A DNA stretch of 64,000 nucleotides, from NCBI GenBank assembly GCA_041228345.1, contig CP166131.1, forward strand, positions 2,349,001 to 2,413,000, given 5' to 3'. This DNA is from Alphaproteobacteria bacterium LSUCC0396. GTDB taxonomy: Bacteria > Pseudomonadota > Alphaproteobacteria > Puniceispirillales > Puniceispirillaceae. The notes under the pieces were generated by a model. The model did not search any database. It saw only the letters and a list, made by a program, of their open reading frames with translations, and was not told where the DNA came from. A program made the translations under genes and the position numbers. Shown here piece after piece: positions 33,586 to 43,410 of the stretch (position 1 is the stretch's first letter; every line of letters begins with the position of its first letter).

Positions 33586-34908
33586 ATGAGGCTTGCCTTG
33601 GGCACCCCAATTGCGTTTGTTATCCATCCCGAAGTGCGGAATGCGCCGTCGAGCCGTTCTGCCGATTTAATGCTGGATGAGGCTTGTTTGCTGGCCGAAG
33701 CCATCGGCCTTGAGGTGGTTCATGCCGAGGTTGTTGCATTGGCGAAATTGCGGGCGGGTTCGTATTTTGGCAAAGGCGTTACTGAACGTTTGGCGCATCT
33801 GACTGAAGATTTTATGTCTAGCCGCGACGCGCCGCTGATTATCATTAATACAACCCTATCGCCTGTGCAGCAGCGTAACCTTGAGACCCAGATCAAGGCC
33901 AAGGTTATTGACCGCACCCAGCTTATTCTTGAGATTTTTGGCGCACGTGCGCAAACCCATGCTGGTCGGCTGCAGGTTGAACTTGCCGCGCTCAGTTTTC
34001 AGCGAAGCCGCCTTGTGCGCAGCTGGACCCATCTTGAACGCCAGCGTGGTGGCAGCGGCTTTCTAGGAGGCCCCGGTGAGCGGCAAATCGAGCTTGATCG
34101 CCGAATGCTGATGGACCGCGTAATCCGGATTAAAGCCGAGCTGAAAGAAGTCACCCGCACACGAACCTTGCAGCGTAGCAACCGCCTTCGAAGTGAAACA
34201 CCAACATTGGCGTTAATCGGCTATACGAATGCTGGCAAATCAACCTTGTTCAACCGGCTAACAGGTGCTGGTGTTCTCTCAAAGGATATGCTGTTTGCAA
34301 CGCTTGATCCGACCATGCGCGAACTAGATTTCGCCTCTGGCCGCAAGGCGGTTCTTGCCGATACGGTCGGCTTTATCAGCCAGCTGCCAACCGAACTAAT
34401 CGAGGCGTTTAAAAGCACGCTTGAAGAGGTGGTTCATGCCAATGTCATGCTTCATGTGCATGATGCGTCATCGCCGCAGGTGGCCGAAGAGGCGGCCGAT
34501 GTGATCAAGGTGCTTGGCGACCTTGGCATGGACGCCGAAACACAGGCCGCGCGGGTTGTTCATGTGCTGAATAAAGCCGATCTGCTAGAGCCTGACGATG
34601 AACAGATTGCCAGCTTGCAAAACATGTTCCCAAGCGGTGTGTTTGTGTCTGCTGCCACGGGTGACGGCGTTGATGATTTGATGGCGCATCTTGATCGGCA
34701 TCTCGGGAAATCGGCGATTTTGGTGACTGTTGATGTGCCGCCAATTGACGGCGCGGCGCGCGCTTGGCTGCATCAGAATGCAATGGTTAAATCATCGCAT
34801 TTTGACGAGCGAGGGCATGAACAAATTCTGGTCAGTATTGATCCTGCCAATCACGCACGGCTGTGTGCGCGCTGGCCGGATCTGGCAATCTTAAACACGG
34901 TGTCGTGA
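33586..34908 (+). CDS. hflX: GTPase HflX
   Basis: 440 residues. The N-terminal HflX domain has KLRAGSYFGKGVTERL near 53, LSPVQQRNLE near 90 and the glycine-rich SGFLGGPGERQIELDRR near 157. The G domain follows with G1 GYTNAGKST near 212, DPTMRELDF, G3 DTVGFISQLPTELIEAFKST near 258 and G4 NKADL near 330. HflX binds ribosomes and splits or rescues stalled ones, especially under heat stress. It is not next to hfq, its usual neighbour in many proteobacteria. Confidence 0.96.
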   Translation: MRLALGTPIAFVIHPEVRNAPSSRSADLMLDEACLLAEAIGLEVVHAEVVALAKLRAGSYFGKGVTERLAHLTEDFMSSRDAPLIIINTTLSPVQQRNLETQIKAKVIDRTQLILEIFGARAQTHAGRLQVELAALSFQRSRLVRSWTHLERQRGGSGFLGGPGERQIELDRRMLMDRVIRIKAELKEVTRTRTLQRSNRLRSETPTLALIGYTNAGKSTLFNRLTGAGVLSKDMLFATLDPTMRELDFASGRKAVLADTVGFISQLPTELIEAFKSTLEEVVHANVMLHVHDASSPQVAEEAADVIKVLGDLGMDAETQAARVVHVLNKADLLEPDDEQIASLQNMFPSGVFVSAATGDGVDDLMAHLDRHLGKSAILVTVDVPPIDGAARAWLHQNAMVKSSHFDERGHEQILVSIDPANHARLCARWPDLAILNTVS

Positions 34909-35013
34909 TCGGTGTTTTGGTTTTGCGCGATTGTCACATAATATTTGGTTTTCATTTGTCCGTTCTGGGATTAGGGTTTTTGTCTAGCGGTGATCAACGC
35001 TGGATGCAGGATC

Positions 35014-35049
35014 TCTTTGACTGCCAGTAGTTCTTTGACATCCAGTAAT
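35014..35049. repeat. 18-bp imperfect tandem duplication
   Basis: Two adjacent 18-base units, TCTTTGACTGCCAGTAGT and TCTTTGACATCCAGTAAT, between hflX and the aminotransferase gene. Confidence 0.85.
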
Positions 35050-35099
35050 AATGAGAGATTTTTAACCAGACTATTGAAAAATATATAAAAGAGCATGGT

Positions 35100-35969
35100 A
35101 TGAGCGAGCGGATTATCTATTTAAATGGCGACTATATTACCGAGAGTGAGGCTAAGCTGCCGGTTTTTGATCGCGGCCTTTTATTCGCCGATGCTGTTTA
35201 TGAAGGCTTTGGGATTCTGGATGGGCAGATTGTTGATTTTATCTACCATATGGATCGGTTGAGACGCTCGCTTGGTGAATTGACAATCCCGATGAATTTC
35301 AGCGTCGATGAGATGTTTCATGCTTTGATGCTGCTGATCGAAAAAAACAATGCAAAATCCGGGTTCTTATACCTTCATGTTACAAGGGGTGCTGGTGATC
35401 GCGCGTTTCATTATCATGACCAGTATGTGCCGAATGTGTTTGCGTTTACCCAAGGCGAAAAGTTTGCGGCTGACGCGATGCCGCCTGTTATTGATCTTCT
35501 GACCTATCCCGATTTGCGCTGGGCGCGGCGCGATATCAAATCAACGAATCTGCTGGCGCAGGTGATGGCGAAACACGCCGCCAATCAGGCAGGTGCCTAT
35601 GAGGCATTGATGGTTGATGATGAGGGATTTGTGACCGAGGCCGGATCGTCCAGCTTCTTTTTCATTAAGGACAATGTGCTTTATGTGCGGCCGGTTAGCA
35701 ACGAAATCCTGCATGGTATTACCCGCCAGACAATGCTTAGGGTGGCAAAGGAACGCGATATTTCGTTAATCGAGCGTAATTATACTCTCCATGAGGTTAT
35801 GGCAGCTGACGAGGCATTGATCACTGCATCGTCGATTTATGTAATGCCTGTTGGGAATATTGATGGCAAACCCATTGGAGATGGCCAGGCGGGCGCGTTT
35901 ACGCTGGCGCTTCGTGAGGGCTATCTTGCCAAGGCGCGCGCTGAATTTTACACACCAAAGTCGTCGTGA
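35100..35969 (+). CDS. Class IV PLP aminotransferase, D-amino-acid transaminase-like
   Basis: 289 residues. IIYLNGDYITESEAKLPVFD and RGLLFADAVYEGF at the N-terminus, the PLP lysine in RRDIKSTNLLAQ (about residue 147) and VTEAGSSSFFF near 180 are typical of D-alanine/D-amino-acid transaminases and match Dat more closely than BCAT. It would move amino groups between D-amino acids and 2-oxo acids in the cytosol. It starts 190 bases after hflX and 54 bases before the Rieske gene, so it may be cotranscribed with the latter; no joint pathway is obvious. Confidence 0.85.
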   Translation: MSERIIYLNGDYITESEAKLPVFDRGLLFADAVYEGFGILDGQIVDFIYHMDRLRRSLGELTIPMNFSVDEMFHALMLLIEKNNAKSGFLYLHVTRGAGDRAFHYHDQYVPNVFAFTQGEKFAADAMPPVIDLLTYPDLRWARRDIKSTNLLAQVMAKHAANQAGAYEALMVDDEGFVTEAGSSSFFFIKDNVLYVRPVSNEILHGITRQTMLRVAKERDISLIERNYTLHEVMAADEALITASSIYVMPVGNIDGKPIGDGQAGAFTLALREGYLAKARAEFYTPKSS

Positions 35970-36023
35970 ATGATAGCGATGCCGTGCTAGGCGCTGGAAT
36001 ATCTTTGGGAGAGGGGTTTGGTT

Positions 36024-37196
36024 ATGATGACAACATCACCTGATCAGGCACTGCTGGCAAATACACCGCTGGCACAAACGCTGGCAGCCTTAAAAGAGCT
36101 TGCTGCAACCCCGTTATCGTCGGCAACGGCGATGCCCAAAGACATGTATGTCTCTGCCGATATTTACCAGCTTGAACGCGAGCGCCTGTTCCACCGTGAA
36201 TGGATTTGCGCTGGCCGTAGTGACGAAATTCCCGATGCTGGGGATTATATCAGTTTTGATCTCTGTGATCAGCCGCTAATCCTTGTGCGCGGCGCTGGCG
36301 GCGATATCCACGCTATGTCAAACATATGCCGGCACCGCATGATGCGGCTGGTTGATGGCAAGGGAAATACGCGGAAATTCACCTGCCGCTATCATGCTTG
36401 GACGTATGATATTGCGGGTAATCTTGTGGCGGCGCCCTATATGGATCAAACCGACTGTTTTGATAAAAAGGCAATAAGCCTGCCGCAGGTTCGCTGTGAT
36501 CAGTTTGAAGGCTGGATCTATGTCTCGCTAAATCCAGATATTGCACCGGTTGCCGAAATGCTGGCGCCCTTGACCGAGATCACCGCGCCCTATGCTCAGG
36601 CTCATTACATAACCATCTTTACCGAACAGCATGAGTGGGATTGTAACTGGAAATGCCTGACCGAAAATTTCATGGAAAGCTATCATTTGCCGGTTGCGCA
36701 CAAGGCCACGGTTGGCGCGCATTATGTGGTGAAAGACACCAGCTTTGACCAGCGCGGGATTTTTGAACATTTCACTTATCAGCTTTTCACCAAATCGGAT
36801 GGTGCGCCGGTTGGCAACGCCCATCCCGATAACAAAACCCTGACCGGAAAATGGCGAAATATTTCGGTAATGCCAACGGTTTTTCCGGCGCATATGTATG
36901 TTTTGGCCCCCGATCATCTCTGGTATTTATGCCTACAACCGGTTGGGCGCGGCAAGGTATCGATCAAATATGGCGCTGCGGTTCCGCCCGAGGTGTTGAA
37001 TGCACAACCCGATAAAGCCGCATTTATTGCCAAGACCAAAGCGTTTCTCGATATTGTTCAGGTTGAGGATCGCGGCATTGTCGAGGGAATTTACCAAGGT
37101 GCATTATCACCGCTTGGCAGCCCCGGCCCGTTAAGCTGGTTAGAGCGTGAAAACCATGAATTTACGCAATATCTGGCGCGCCGGCTTTGTGATTGA
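36024..37196 (+). CDS. Rieske non-heme iron oxygenase, alpha subunit
   Basis: 390 residues from ATG 36024, with GGGAGAGGGG upstream; a TTG two codons earlier is in frame. The Rieske cluster is CRHRMM (CxH) near residue 95 and CRYHAW (CxxH) near 115. The catalytic domain has ENFMESYHLPVAH near 215, supplying the two iron-binding histidines. The family includes glycine betaine, carnitine and aromatic monooxygenases; the substrate cannot be chosen here. A separate reductase component is not encoded nearby. The stop codon lies inside a 14-bp tandem repeat (37190-37245). Confidence 0.86.
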   Translation: MMTTSPDQALLANTPLAQTLAALKELAATPLSSATAMPKDMYVSADIYQLERERLFHREWICAGRSDEIPDAGDYISFDLCDQPLILVRGAGGDIHAMSNICRHRMMRLVDGKGNTRKFTCRYHAWTYDIAGNLVAAPYMDQTDCFDKKAISLPQVRCDQFEGWIYVSLNPDIAPVAEMLAPLTEITAPYAQAHYITIFTEQHEWDCNWKCLTENFMESYHLPVAHKATVGAHYVVKDTSFDQRGIFEHFTYQLFTKSDGAPVGNAHPDNKTLTGKWRNISVMPTVFPAHMYVLAPDHLWYLCLQPVGRGKVSIKYGAAVPPEVLNAQPDKAAFIAKTKAFLDIVQVEDRGIVEGIYQGALSPLGSPGPLSWLERENHEFTQYLARRLCD

Positions 37197-37245
37197 ATCG
37201 GGGTGATTGAATCGGGGTGACCAAATCTGGATGACCAAATCCGGA
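37190..37245. repeat. 14-bp tandem repeat, four units, over the Rieske stop codon
   Basis: Two exact copies of TGATTGAATCGGGG (37190-37203, 37204-37217), then TGACCAAATCTGGA and TGACCAAATCCGGA (37218-37245). The natural stop TGA at 37194-37196 is in the first unit. Confidence 0.95.
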
Positions 37246-37281
37246 TGATTGGCCTTTGCAGCCAAAGTGAGTATCGCCTGA

Positions 37282-38190
37282 TCAGGCAAGGGGACGTGCC
37301 ACATGACGGGTCACCAGATAAACCCCTGCCGACGCCATTAAAAAGCCGCTGATCGTAACTGGCGTCAATGGCTCGCCAAAGATGAAAAAGGCGATAATTG
37401 CGGTGACTGGCGGCACCAGAAACAACAGTGACGTTGTCGCGGCGACACTATCGCGCTTGATCAAAATCATCAAAATCACATAAGCGCCGGTCGAGACCGC
37501 TAATATCTGCCATGCCAGCGCAATCAAAAAGGGCTGGTTCCAATTGATATGTGGTGTTTCCACGGTCGAGATCAGCAGGATGAAAAACAGGCTGGCCGAG
37601 CTCGCCTGAATGATATTGCTTTTCAGCAAGCCAATCGAGCCGCCAATGCGTTTTTGCAGCAATGTGCCAGCGGTAATCGCCAATAATCCAAAGATACAGG
37701 ACATGATCGCAATTGCCGGCGCATTAACCCCCAACGATGGCAATAGCACAACCACCACACCGGCAAATCCGATAAAAACACCAACCCATTGAACCAATAG
37801 CGGTTTTTCGCCAAACAGGAAAATCGCCAAGGCGGTGGTCAATAAAGGCTGGGTGGAAACGATCAAGGCGGCCAAGGCAGCGCCGAGGCCGTTTGACATC
37901 GCGAAAAACGTGCTTCCCAGATAAACCCCATGGATTAGAACACCAACAAGGGCTGTCCAGAAAATTGGATCATTTGTGCCGGTTTTGGCATTGGCTGCAT
38001 CTTTGGTGTTTTGGCGATTTTTCTGCCAAATCCTGATGCCAATGGCGACCGCCATGAAAATCAGTGCCACAATCACAAATCTGACCGCCAAAAAGGCAAA
38101 AGGCGTTGCGTGCTGAACGCCTGCCTTGCCAGCCACAAAAGCAGACGACCATAGAACAACAAAAATTATCGGTAGAATAAATTGTGCCAT
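37282..38190 (-). CDS. EamA/DMT family transporter
   Basis: 302 residues with about ten membrane helices arranged as two EamA repeats. LPIIFVVLWSSAFVAGK at the N-terminus and GVFIGFAGVVVVLLPSLGV mid-protein are typical, and the last repeat ends with GFLMASAGVYLVTR. DMT proteins export amino acids, metabolites or nucleotide sugars; the substrate is unknown. Convergent with the Rieske gene. Confidence 0.88.
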   Translation of the reverse strand: MAQFILPIIFVVLWSSAFVAGKAGVQHATPFAFLAVRFVIVALIFMAVAIGIRIWQKNRQNTKDAANAKTGTNDPIFWTALVGVLIHGVYLGSTFFAMSNGLGAALAALIVSTQPLLTTALAIFLFGEKPLLVQWVGVFIGFAGVVVVLLPSLGVNAPAIAIMSCIFGLLAITAGTLLQKRIGGSIGLLKSNIIQASSASLFFILLISTVETPHINWNQPFLIALAWQILAVSTGAYVILMILIKRDSVAATTSLLFLVPPVTAIIAFFIFGEPLTPVTISGFLMASAGVYLVTRHVARPLA

Positions 38191-38417
38191 TAATGTCTGG
38201 TTCCGTTGATCGCCGTCGACATAATTTCGTTTTGAGGCGTTGGTCTTCAGATGCCGCGATAACGGCGTGCTAGGTGTTTGGCTGCAATATCTGATTTATG
38301 AAAGATACACAGGCTACAGATATAAAAGGCGAAAGATAATTAGGGCAAATCCTTCAGCTGCTAATATGATCGCAAATATGGGCTTTGCGCAAATGATAAC
38401 GCGCGATTCACGGTGAT

Positions 38418-40139
38418 TTAAGTAAGGCCGCCACCTTGCATATTGGCAAAGCGGCGAAAGCGGTTTTTCAGCAACAGCCAAATCACCCCATAACAGATCA
38501 GCGGGATTAAAATTTGTAACATGGCAGCAACACCGGCGGGGCCGCGACTGCCATTTGCGGCAAGGCTGACCGCCTCGACTGTAATCGTGCCAATCCTACC
38601 GCCGCCAACAAAAACGGTCGGCAGATAAAGCGCGATCGAAACAGCAAATCCGATGAATAGCGCGGCACCGATCGGCATTGCCATAAGCGGCAGATGTACT
38701 CGGTAAAACCGGCGAAATGGCGCAACGCCAAGACTGCTTGCCACCCTGTCATGGCGCCAGTCCATTTGCCCGAATGCCGGTGCAAGGACAAGCCACATAT
38801 ATGGCAGAATGAAAATCATGTGGATATAGATCAATGCTGGCCAACTGCCATCAATGCCGGCCCAGCTAAGCCCGATTTGCAATCCGAACAGAAAGCTGAT
38901 TTGCGGCACTAAAAGTGGTAGGTAAATAGCTGCCTGTAATAATCGGTTTTGCTGAAGGAGACCCTGCCCATGATAAAGCCACAAAAACACAACGCCCACC
39001 GCCAGTAATGCCGCCGTGATCGCCAATATTCCGCTATTCAGCACAAGCGGCATATAGCTTGCCGCGTCCTGCCAATGCATAAGGCTTATGCTGGCGGGAA
39101 AGGCCGCTGGAAAGAACCAGCCCGTGGCAAAAGACCAGATTAGCGCCGCAATCAGCCCCATGACGCCGATCAGCAGTGGCAGAATAGCGATGATCGATAA
39201 AATTGGTAACAGGTGATCAGCCGCAAGCCCGCGCCAGCCGCGCCACCGGCAAAACTGGACAATCTTGCCGATCATCTGTTCCAGTAAATACCAGATAAAA
39301 ACCGCAATCAGCACAAGACCGATTTGCCAGACCGCACCAAATGACGCTGGCAGCCGCGCCGCAAGATCGGCGTCATGAAAGCCGTTCAGAACCAGAATGG
39401 CGAGGGGCGGCGGCAGGCTAGGTGCCAATAGTAACGCCATATCGACAACTGACAGGCTGAAGACCAGAACCGCAATAACTGGCAGCCTGATCTGGCGATA
39501 GATAAGCGGTAAAATAAGAAAGGCCCAGCTGGCAAACCGCCCATAGCCAAGCCCCGCACCAATTGCCAGCAAACGCTGCAGCGGCAGGGTTGCGCTCGCT
39601 GAAAGGCCAAGCAGCAATAGAAATGGCAATTCTTTTGTGATCAGTCCCAAAACTAGCGCCAGCCCGGCGGGATCGGGAACAAGCCCCCATAAAGGCGGCT
39701 GGCTGAGGCCGGTCAGTGATGGCGATATCAGCCGCATTAACCAGCCGGACGGTGCCAGCAAAAACACCATCCCAACGGCGATTGTGCTGTGCGGGATTGC
39801 AATCAACGGGCCAAGCAACCGACGCAGGCGCACCATCATTTTGCTGCCAGTAAAACCGGCAAGAATAATAAAGCCGCCGATAAGCGAAAGGCCGGTTGCC
39901 AATAATCCGGTTTTAAGCGACAGCCAACTGGCCCAGATAAGGCCGGGTGTCGCCAGAAACTGTTGCGCCGCATCGGCCGAAAAACCGGTTTTGCCAAGTG
40001 CTGGGAAATATCCGGCTGCTGGCAAAATAATCCCGATTAGCCCCAGTAAAACCGGCAATCCGAACAGCAAGGCTGTAAGGCCGGTAAGGGCGGTTAGGCT
40101 GGTACTGCTGCTAATCGGCCGACGGCTGGATTTTATCAC
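38418..40139 (-). CDS. ynjC: YnjC-type ABC transporter permease (double-domain)
   Basis: 573 residues with about 12 membrane helices, two tandem permease domains each with an EAA-like loop (IGAGLGYGRFASWAFLILP near 195 and SSLGVAPFRRFYRVHLP near 480). Size and layout match YnjC (about 510) of the E. coli YnjBCD system, and the flanking binding protein and ATPase confirm this. The cargo is uncertain; links to thiamine have been proposed for the group. Stop and start of the binding-protein gene are 2 bases apart. Confidence 0.82.
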   Translation of the reverse strand: MIKSSRRPISSSTSLTALTGLTALLFGLPVLLGLIGIILPAAGYFPALGKTGFSADAAQQFLATPGLIWASWLSLKTGLLATGLSLIGGFIILAGFTGSKMMVRLRRLLGPLIAIPHSTIAVGMVFLLAPSGWLMRLISPSLTGLSQPPLWGLVPDPAGLALVLGLITKELPFLLLLGLSASATLPLQRLLAIGAGLGYGRFASWAFLILPLIYRQIRLPVIAVLVFSLSVVDMALLLAPSLPPPLAILVLNGFHDADLAARLPASFGAVWQIGLVLIAVFIWYLLEQMIGKIVQFCRWRGWRGLAADHLLPILSIIAILPLLIGVMGLIAALIWSFATGWFFPAAFPASISLMHWQDAASYMPLVLNSGILAITAALLAVGVVFLWLYHGQGLLQQNRLLQAAIYLPLLVPQISFLFGLQIGLSWAGIDGSWPALIYIHMIFILPYMWLVLAPAFGQMDWRHDRVASSLGVAPFRRFYRVHLPLMAMPIGAALFIGFAVSIALYLPTVFVGGGRIGTITVEAVSLAANGSRGPAGVAAMLQILIPLICYGVIWLLLKNRFRRFANMQGGGLT

Positions 40140-40141
40140 TG

Positions 40142-41365
40142 CTAATTGCCGCTGGCATAGCGTTTAATCCATGCCGCCTCAAGTCGGGGAACCCAGCTTG
40201 GATGCGGCTCGGCAAGGGTGCGGCCAAGGTCGGCATCACTCAAGGTTGCGATACCGCGCGGTAGCTTATGAAAGGCCATGCGCTGGGCGTCAGATAATTT
40301 ATCCATCGACAGCACGGTCGGATCGCCCCAAACGGCGGTATCGGCCTTTTTGACCTGCGCTTCGGGTGAGAGCATGAAATTTGCCACCAGCTTGGCCGCG
40401 GCGGGCGCGGATGCGTTAAACGGGATCGCAAGGAAATGCACATTGGCTAGGGTGCCGCTGTCGTGGATGTAGGTTCGAACGCTCTCGGGCAGCTCGCCCC
40501 GTGCAATCGCCGCCGAGGCATCAGCAGGGTTGAACGCAATCGCAATGTCAATTTCACCGTCACCAAGAAGCTGGCGAAGAACCGGATAATTCGCCGGATA
40601 GGCGTTGCCAGCCAGCCATAGATTTGGCCTTGCTGCATCTAGCCAGTTCCATAAAGGCGCGGTAACAGCATCAAAGCTGGCATCGCCAACAGGTTGATAA
40701 AGCGCCGGATGCGCATCACTAAGCTCGATCAAAATCTGCTTTAAAAAGGACATGCCGATGAAATCGGGCGGCTGCGGAAAGGTGAACCGGCCCGGATTTG
40801 CTGCAATATAATCAGCCAGCTCTCGGGCTGATTTTGGCGGGGTTTGCAGCCTTGCGCTATCATGGGAAAAGACTAATTGCGCGCGTCCCCACGGGCTTTC
40901 TTTGCCCTCGGTTGGTTCGGCAAAATCTGACAGGATACCGGGCAAGGCGTTGCTATCGGTATATTGCCAATTTGGCAGTGATGTAACCCATGGCCGTTCT
41001 TGCAGCAGGCCAGCCCGTTTCATCGCCGCAAAATTCTCACCATTCACCCATAAAAGATCAATCGCGCCACCATCGAGGCGTCCGGCCACCTTTTCGGCAA
41101 GAATGCGCGAAACCGCACTTGCTGTATCGGTTAATTTGACATGCACAAGCTTAATATCATGCCGGTCGGACAAGGTATCGCCGGCCCATTTGATGTAGCT
41201 GTTGATCTTGGCATCCCCGCCCCATGCGTTGAAATAGACGGTCTGGCCCTTTGCAGCTTTTTCAAGCTGGACAAATCCGTCTGCGCTAGCTGATGAAGCG
41301 GTTATGGCAAGGCCGAGACCGATCAGAAAATTGCGGGCGGTGCGGTAAAAACGATTTCTCTGCAT
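40142..41365 (-). CDS. ynjB: YnjB-type periplasmic substrate-binding protein
   Basis: 407 residues from ATG 41365, preceded by GAGGAC at good spacing; the frame is open 14 codons further. A Sec signal peptide is clear (basic MQRNRFYRTARN, hydrophobic FLIGLGLAITASSASA, cut before DG). The mature part has WGGDAKINSYIKWAGD, DLLWVNGENFAAMKRAGLL and SPWGRAQLVFSHDSARL, the pattern of YnjB-family ABC binding proteins. It delivers the unknown ligand to the YnjC permease. It is first in its minus-strand unit. Confidence 0.83.
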   Translation of the reverse strand: MQRNRFYRTARNFLIGLGLAITASSASADGFVQLEKAAKGQTVYFNAWGGDAKINSYIKWAGDTLSDRHDIKLVHVKLTDTASAVSRILAEKVAGRLDGGAIDLLWVNGENFAAMKRAGLLQERPWVTSLPNWQYTDSNALPGILSDFAEPTEGKESPWGRAQLVFSHDSARLQTPPKSARELADYIAANPGRFTFPQPPDFIGMSFLKQILIELSDAHPALYQPVGDASFDAVTAPLWNWLDAARPNLWLAGNAYPANYPVLRQLLGDGEIDIAIAFNPADASAAIARGELPESVRTYIHDSGTLANVHFLAIPFNASAPAAAKLVANFMLSPEAQVKKADTAVWGDPTVLSMDKLSDAQRMAFHKLPRGIATLSDADLGRTLAEPHPSWVPRLEAAWIKRYASGN

Positions 41366-41516
41366 GTTTCTGTCCTCTATTGCCGTTTCAAAAGTTCCGT
41401 TTTTCATTTCGATCGAGGCAAGATCGCTGATAGCATTGTCGCCGCTGTTCTGTCACATTGCAATGAACTGGTCGATTGATTTTTTAACGATCTGGGAAAT
41501 CAGGATTTTATTCGAG

Positions 41517-42167
41517 ATGCTAGAGGTTAACGCGCTTGAATTCGGATTTGAACGGCCGCTAGTAACAGGGCTTTCATTCACCGTGCCAAAAGGGCAGATC
41601 AGGTTGCTGCATGGGCCAAGCGGCTGCGGTAAATCAACTTTACTCGCGCTGATTTCCGGAACGCCAGTTGCCGGCATTATGTGGCGCGGTGATATCAGGC
41701 TTGATGGGGTTGATATTGGGGTGCTTGCGGCTCACCGGCGTTCGGTCGGAATAATTTTTCAACATGCGCTGTTATTTCCGCATTTAAGCGTTGGTGATAA
41801 TCTGGCATTTGGCTTGGCTGCATCAATCAAGGGGGCGGCGCGCGAGGCCGCGGTTCATGCCGCGCTGGCGGCGGCCGGTCTCGACGGGTTTGCCGCGCGT
41901 GATCCAGCCAGCCTGTCCGGCGGGCAGGCTGCACGTGTTGCGTTGATGCGCGCGCTGCTGGCAGAACCCAAGGCGCTGTTGTTGGATGAGGCTTTTTCCA
42001 GCCTTGACCCTGATCTGCGCCAGCAATTTGGCCAGTTTGTTGCTGCACAAATCAAATTGCTGCAGATACCGACTTTGCTTGTCAGCCATGATGCAGCAGA
42101 TGAAGAATTTGCCGTCGGTCCGATGTTGCAGTTTCCAATAGGGTCAGCAAAATATGCCAGAAAATGA
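41517..42167 (+). CDS. ynjD: YnjD-type ABC transporter ATPase
   Basis: 216 residues from ATG 41517, which gives the size of E. coli YnjD (217); a longer frame to 41364 has no family support. Walker A HGPSGCGKSTLL near residue 34, signature LSGGQAARVAL near 130, Walker B ALLLDEAFSSLD near 150 and the switch VSHDAADE near 190. It powers the YnjBC system but is encoded divergently from it, across a 151-base intergenic region, which is unlike the single operon of E. coli. Its end overlaps the serine hydrolase start by 14 bases. Confidence 0.88.
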   Translation: MLEVNALEFGFERPLVTGLSFTVPKGQIRLLHGPSGCGKSTLLALISGTPVAGIMWRGDIRLDGVDIGVLAAHRRSVGIIFQHALLFPHLSVGDNLAFGLAASIKGAAREAAVHAALAAAGLDGFAARDPASLSGGQAARVALMRALLAEPKALLLDEAFSSLDPDLRQQFGQFVAAQIKLLQIPTLLVSHDAADEEFAVGPMLQFPIGSAKYARK

Positions 42168-43380
42168 TCAAAACCCAGAAAATAATATCATGCAGATGAT
42201 GCAGGGCTTTCCGCCGCCCGCTACTTATCAGGCATTGCTCGCCAATTGGCGCGAGCCCGGGGTTGCCCGCTGGTCGTTTAATCATTTGCGGCAATTGCTG
42301 CCAACTGCGCCTGTGCAGCCTGCCTCTAACCCCATTGTGATTGATGAGGCGCGTCAAAATCTTGATGATCTTTCCTTTATCAATGCGGCTGGCGAAAAAC
42401 AGCAGCTTGGCGCATTTCTGGCCCGCAGCCAAAGCGATTGTTTTGCGGTGATGAAGGATGGAAATCTGGTTTATGACTGGTTTGGTGGATTTGGCGCGCC
42501 CGATCGCCAGCATATTATCTTTTCCGTCACCAAATCCATGGCCTCGTTGCTGGCGGGCGTTTTGGTCGGCCAAGGGGGCATTGCGCCAGAGCAGCTGGTG
42601 ACGCATTACCTGCCCGAACTTGGCAATAGTGCCTATGCTGGCGCAACGATGCGGCATCTCTTGGATATGCAGATCGCCTCATCCTTTAACGAAGATTACC
42701 TTGATACAAGCGGCGTGTTCATGGCCTATCGCCGCGCCTCGGCATGGAACCCAATCGAAGAGGGTGACCGGAATGATGGTTTGCGCGATTTTCTGACCAA
42801 GATGCCGCCGTCAAATGACCCGCATGGCACACGGCATCATTATTGCTCGCCGCATAGTGACGTTCTTGGCTGGGTTATTGAACGCTGCGGCGGCGCCAGT
42901 TTTGCCGCGCTATTTTCACGCCATATTCTGGTGCCGTGCGGGGCGCGATATGAGGGCTATATCAGCCTTGATACCTTTGGGGCGCCGCGGGTGTCTGGTG
43001 GGCTGTGCCTGACAATTCATGATTTGCTCCGGATCGGTCAGATGGTTTGCGATGGCGGCATCGCAGGCGGCCAGCAGATTATCCCCAAAAGCTGGATTGA
43101 TGATATCTATAACCGGCGTGACAACAGCATCTGGCTTCAGCAAAAAGACGGCGAGGGGCCACGACTTTTCGTCAATGGGAATTACCGTTCGCAATGGTAT
43201 CGCCCCGATCAGGATCGCCAGATTGTCTGCGCCATCGGTATCCATGGGCAATGGCTGTGGATTGACCGTGCATCACGGCTGGTGATCGTCAAGCTGGCGT
43301 CAAACGGAACCGTGGTAGATACCGAGACTGACCGTGATTTACTGGCGGTCTTTGCTGCAATTGAGGCGGCGCTGGGCTAA
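42154..43380 (+). CDS. Class C beta-lactamase-related serine hydrolase
   Basis: 408 residues, no signal peptide. SxxK motif SVTKS at residues 124-128, then the Tyr-containing YCSPHSD near 230 as second motif. IHGQWLWID near 372 is the third-motif region. The family includes 6-aminohexanoate-dimer hydrolases, esterases and D-peptidases; a true beta-lactamase is unlikely because the protein seems cytosolic. It overlaps ynjD by 14 bases, so it is translationally coupled to the transporter ATPase. Confidence 0.82.
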   Translation: MPENDQNPENNIMQMMQGFPPPATYQALLANWREPGVARWSFNHLRQLLPTAPVQPASNPIVIDEARQNLDDLSFINAAGEKQQLGAFLARSQSDCFAVMKDGNLVYDWFGGFGAPDRQHIIFSVTKSMASLLAGVLVGQGGIAPEQLVTHYLPELGNSAYAGATMRHLLDMQIASSFNEDYLDTSGVFMAYRRASAWNPIEEGDRNDGLRDFLTKMPPSNDPHGTRHHYCSPHSDVLGWVIERCGGASFAALFSRHILVPCGARYEGYISLDTFGAPRVSGGLCLTIHDLLRIGQMVCDGGIAGGQQIIPKSWIDDIYNRRDNSIWLQQKDGEGPRLFVNGNYRSQWYRPDQDRQIVCAIGIHGQWLWIDRASRLVIVKLASNGTVVDTETDRDLLAVFAAIEAALG

Positions 43381-43410
43381 TGCAGCGATCCAGGCTTTAG
43401 ATTGCGCGGC

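Noticed and set aside
37276-37287. Perfect palindrome GCCTGATCAGGC at the end of the EamA gene
   Set aside because: Twelve bases, no T run, and half of it is coding; too short to call an operator or terminator.
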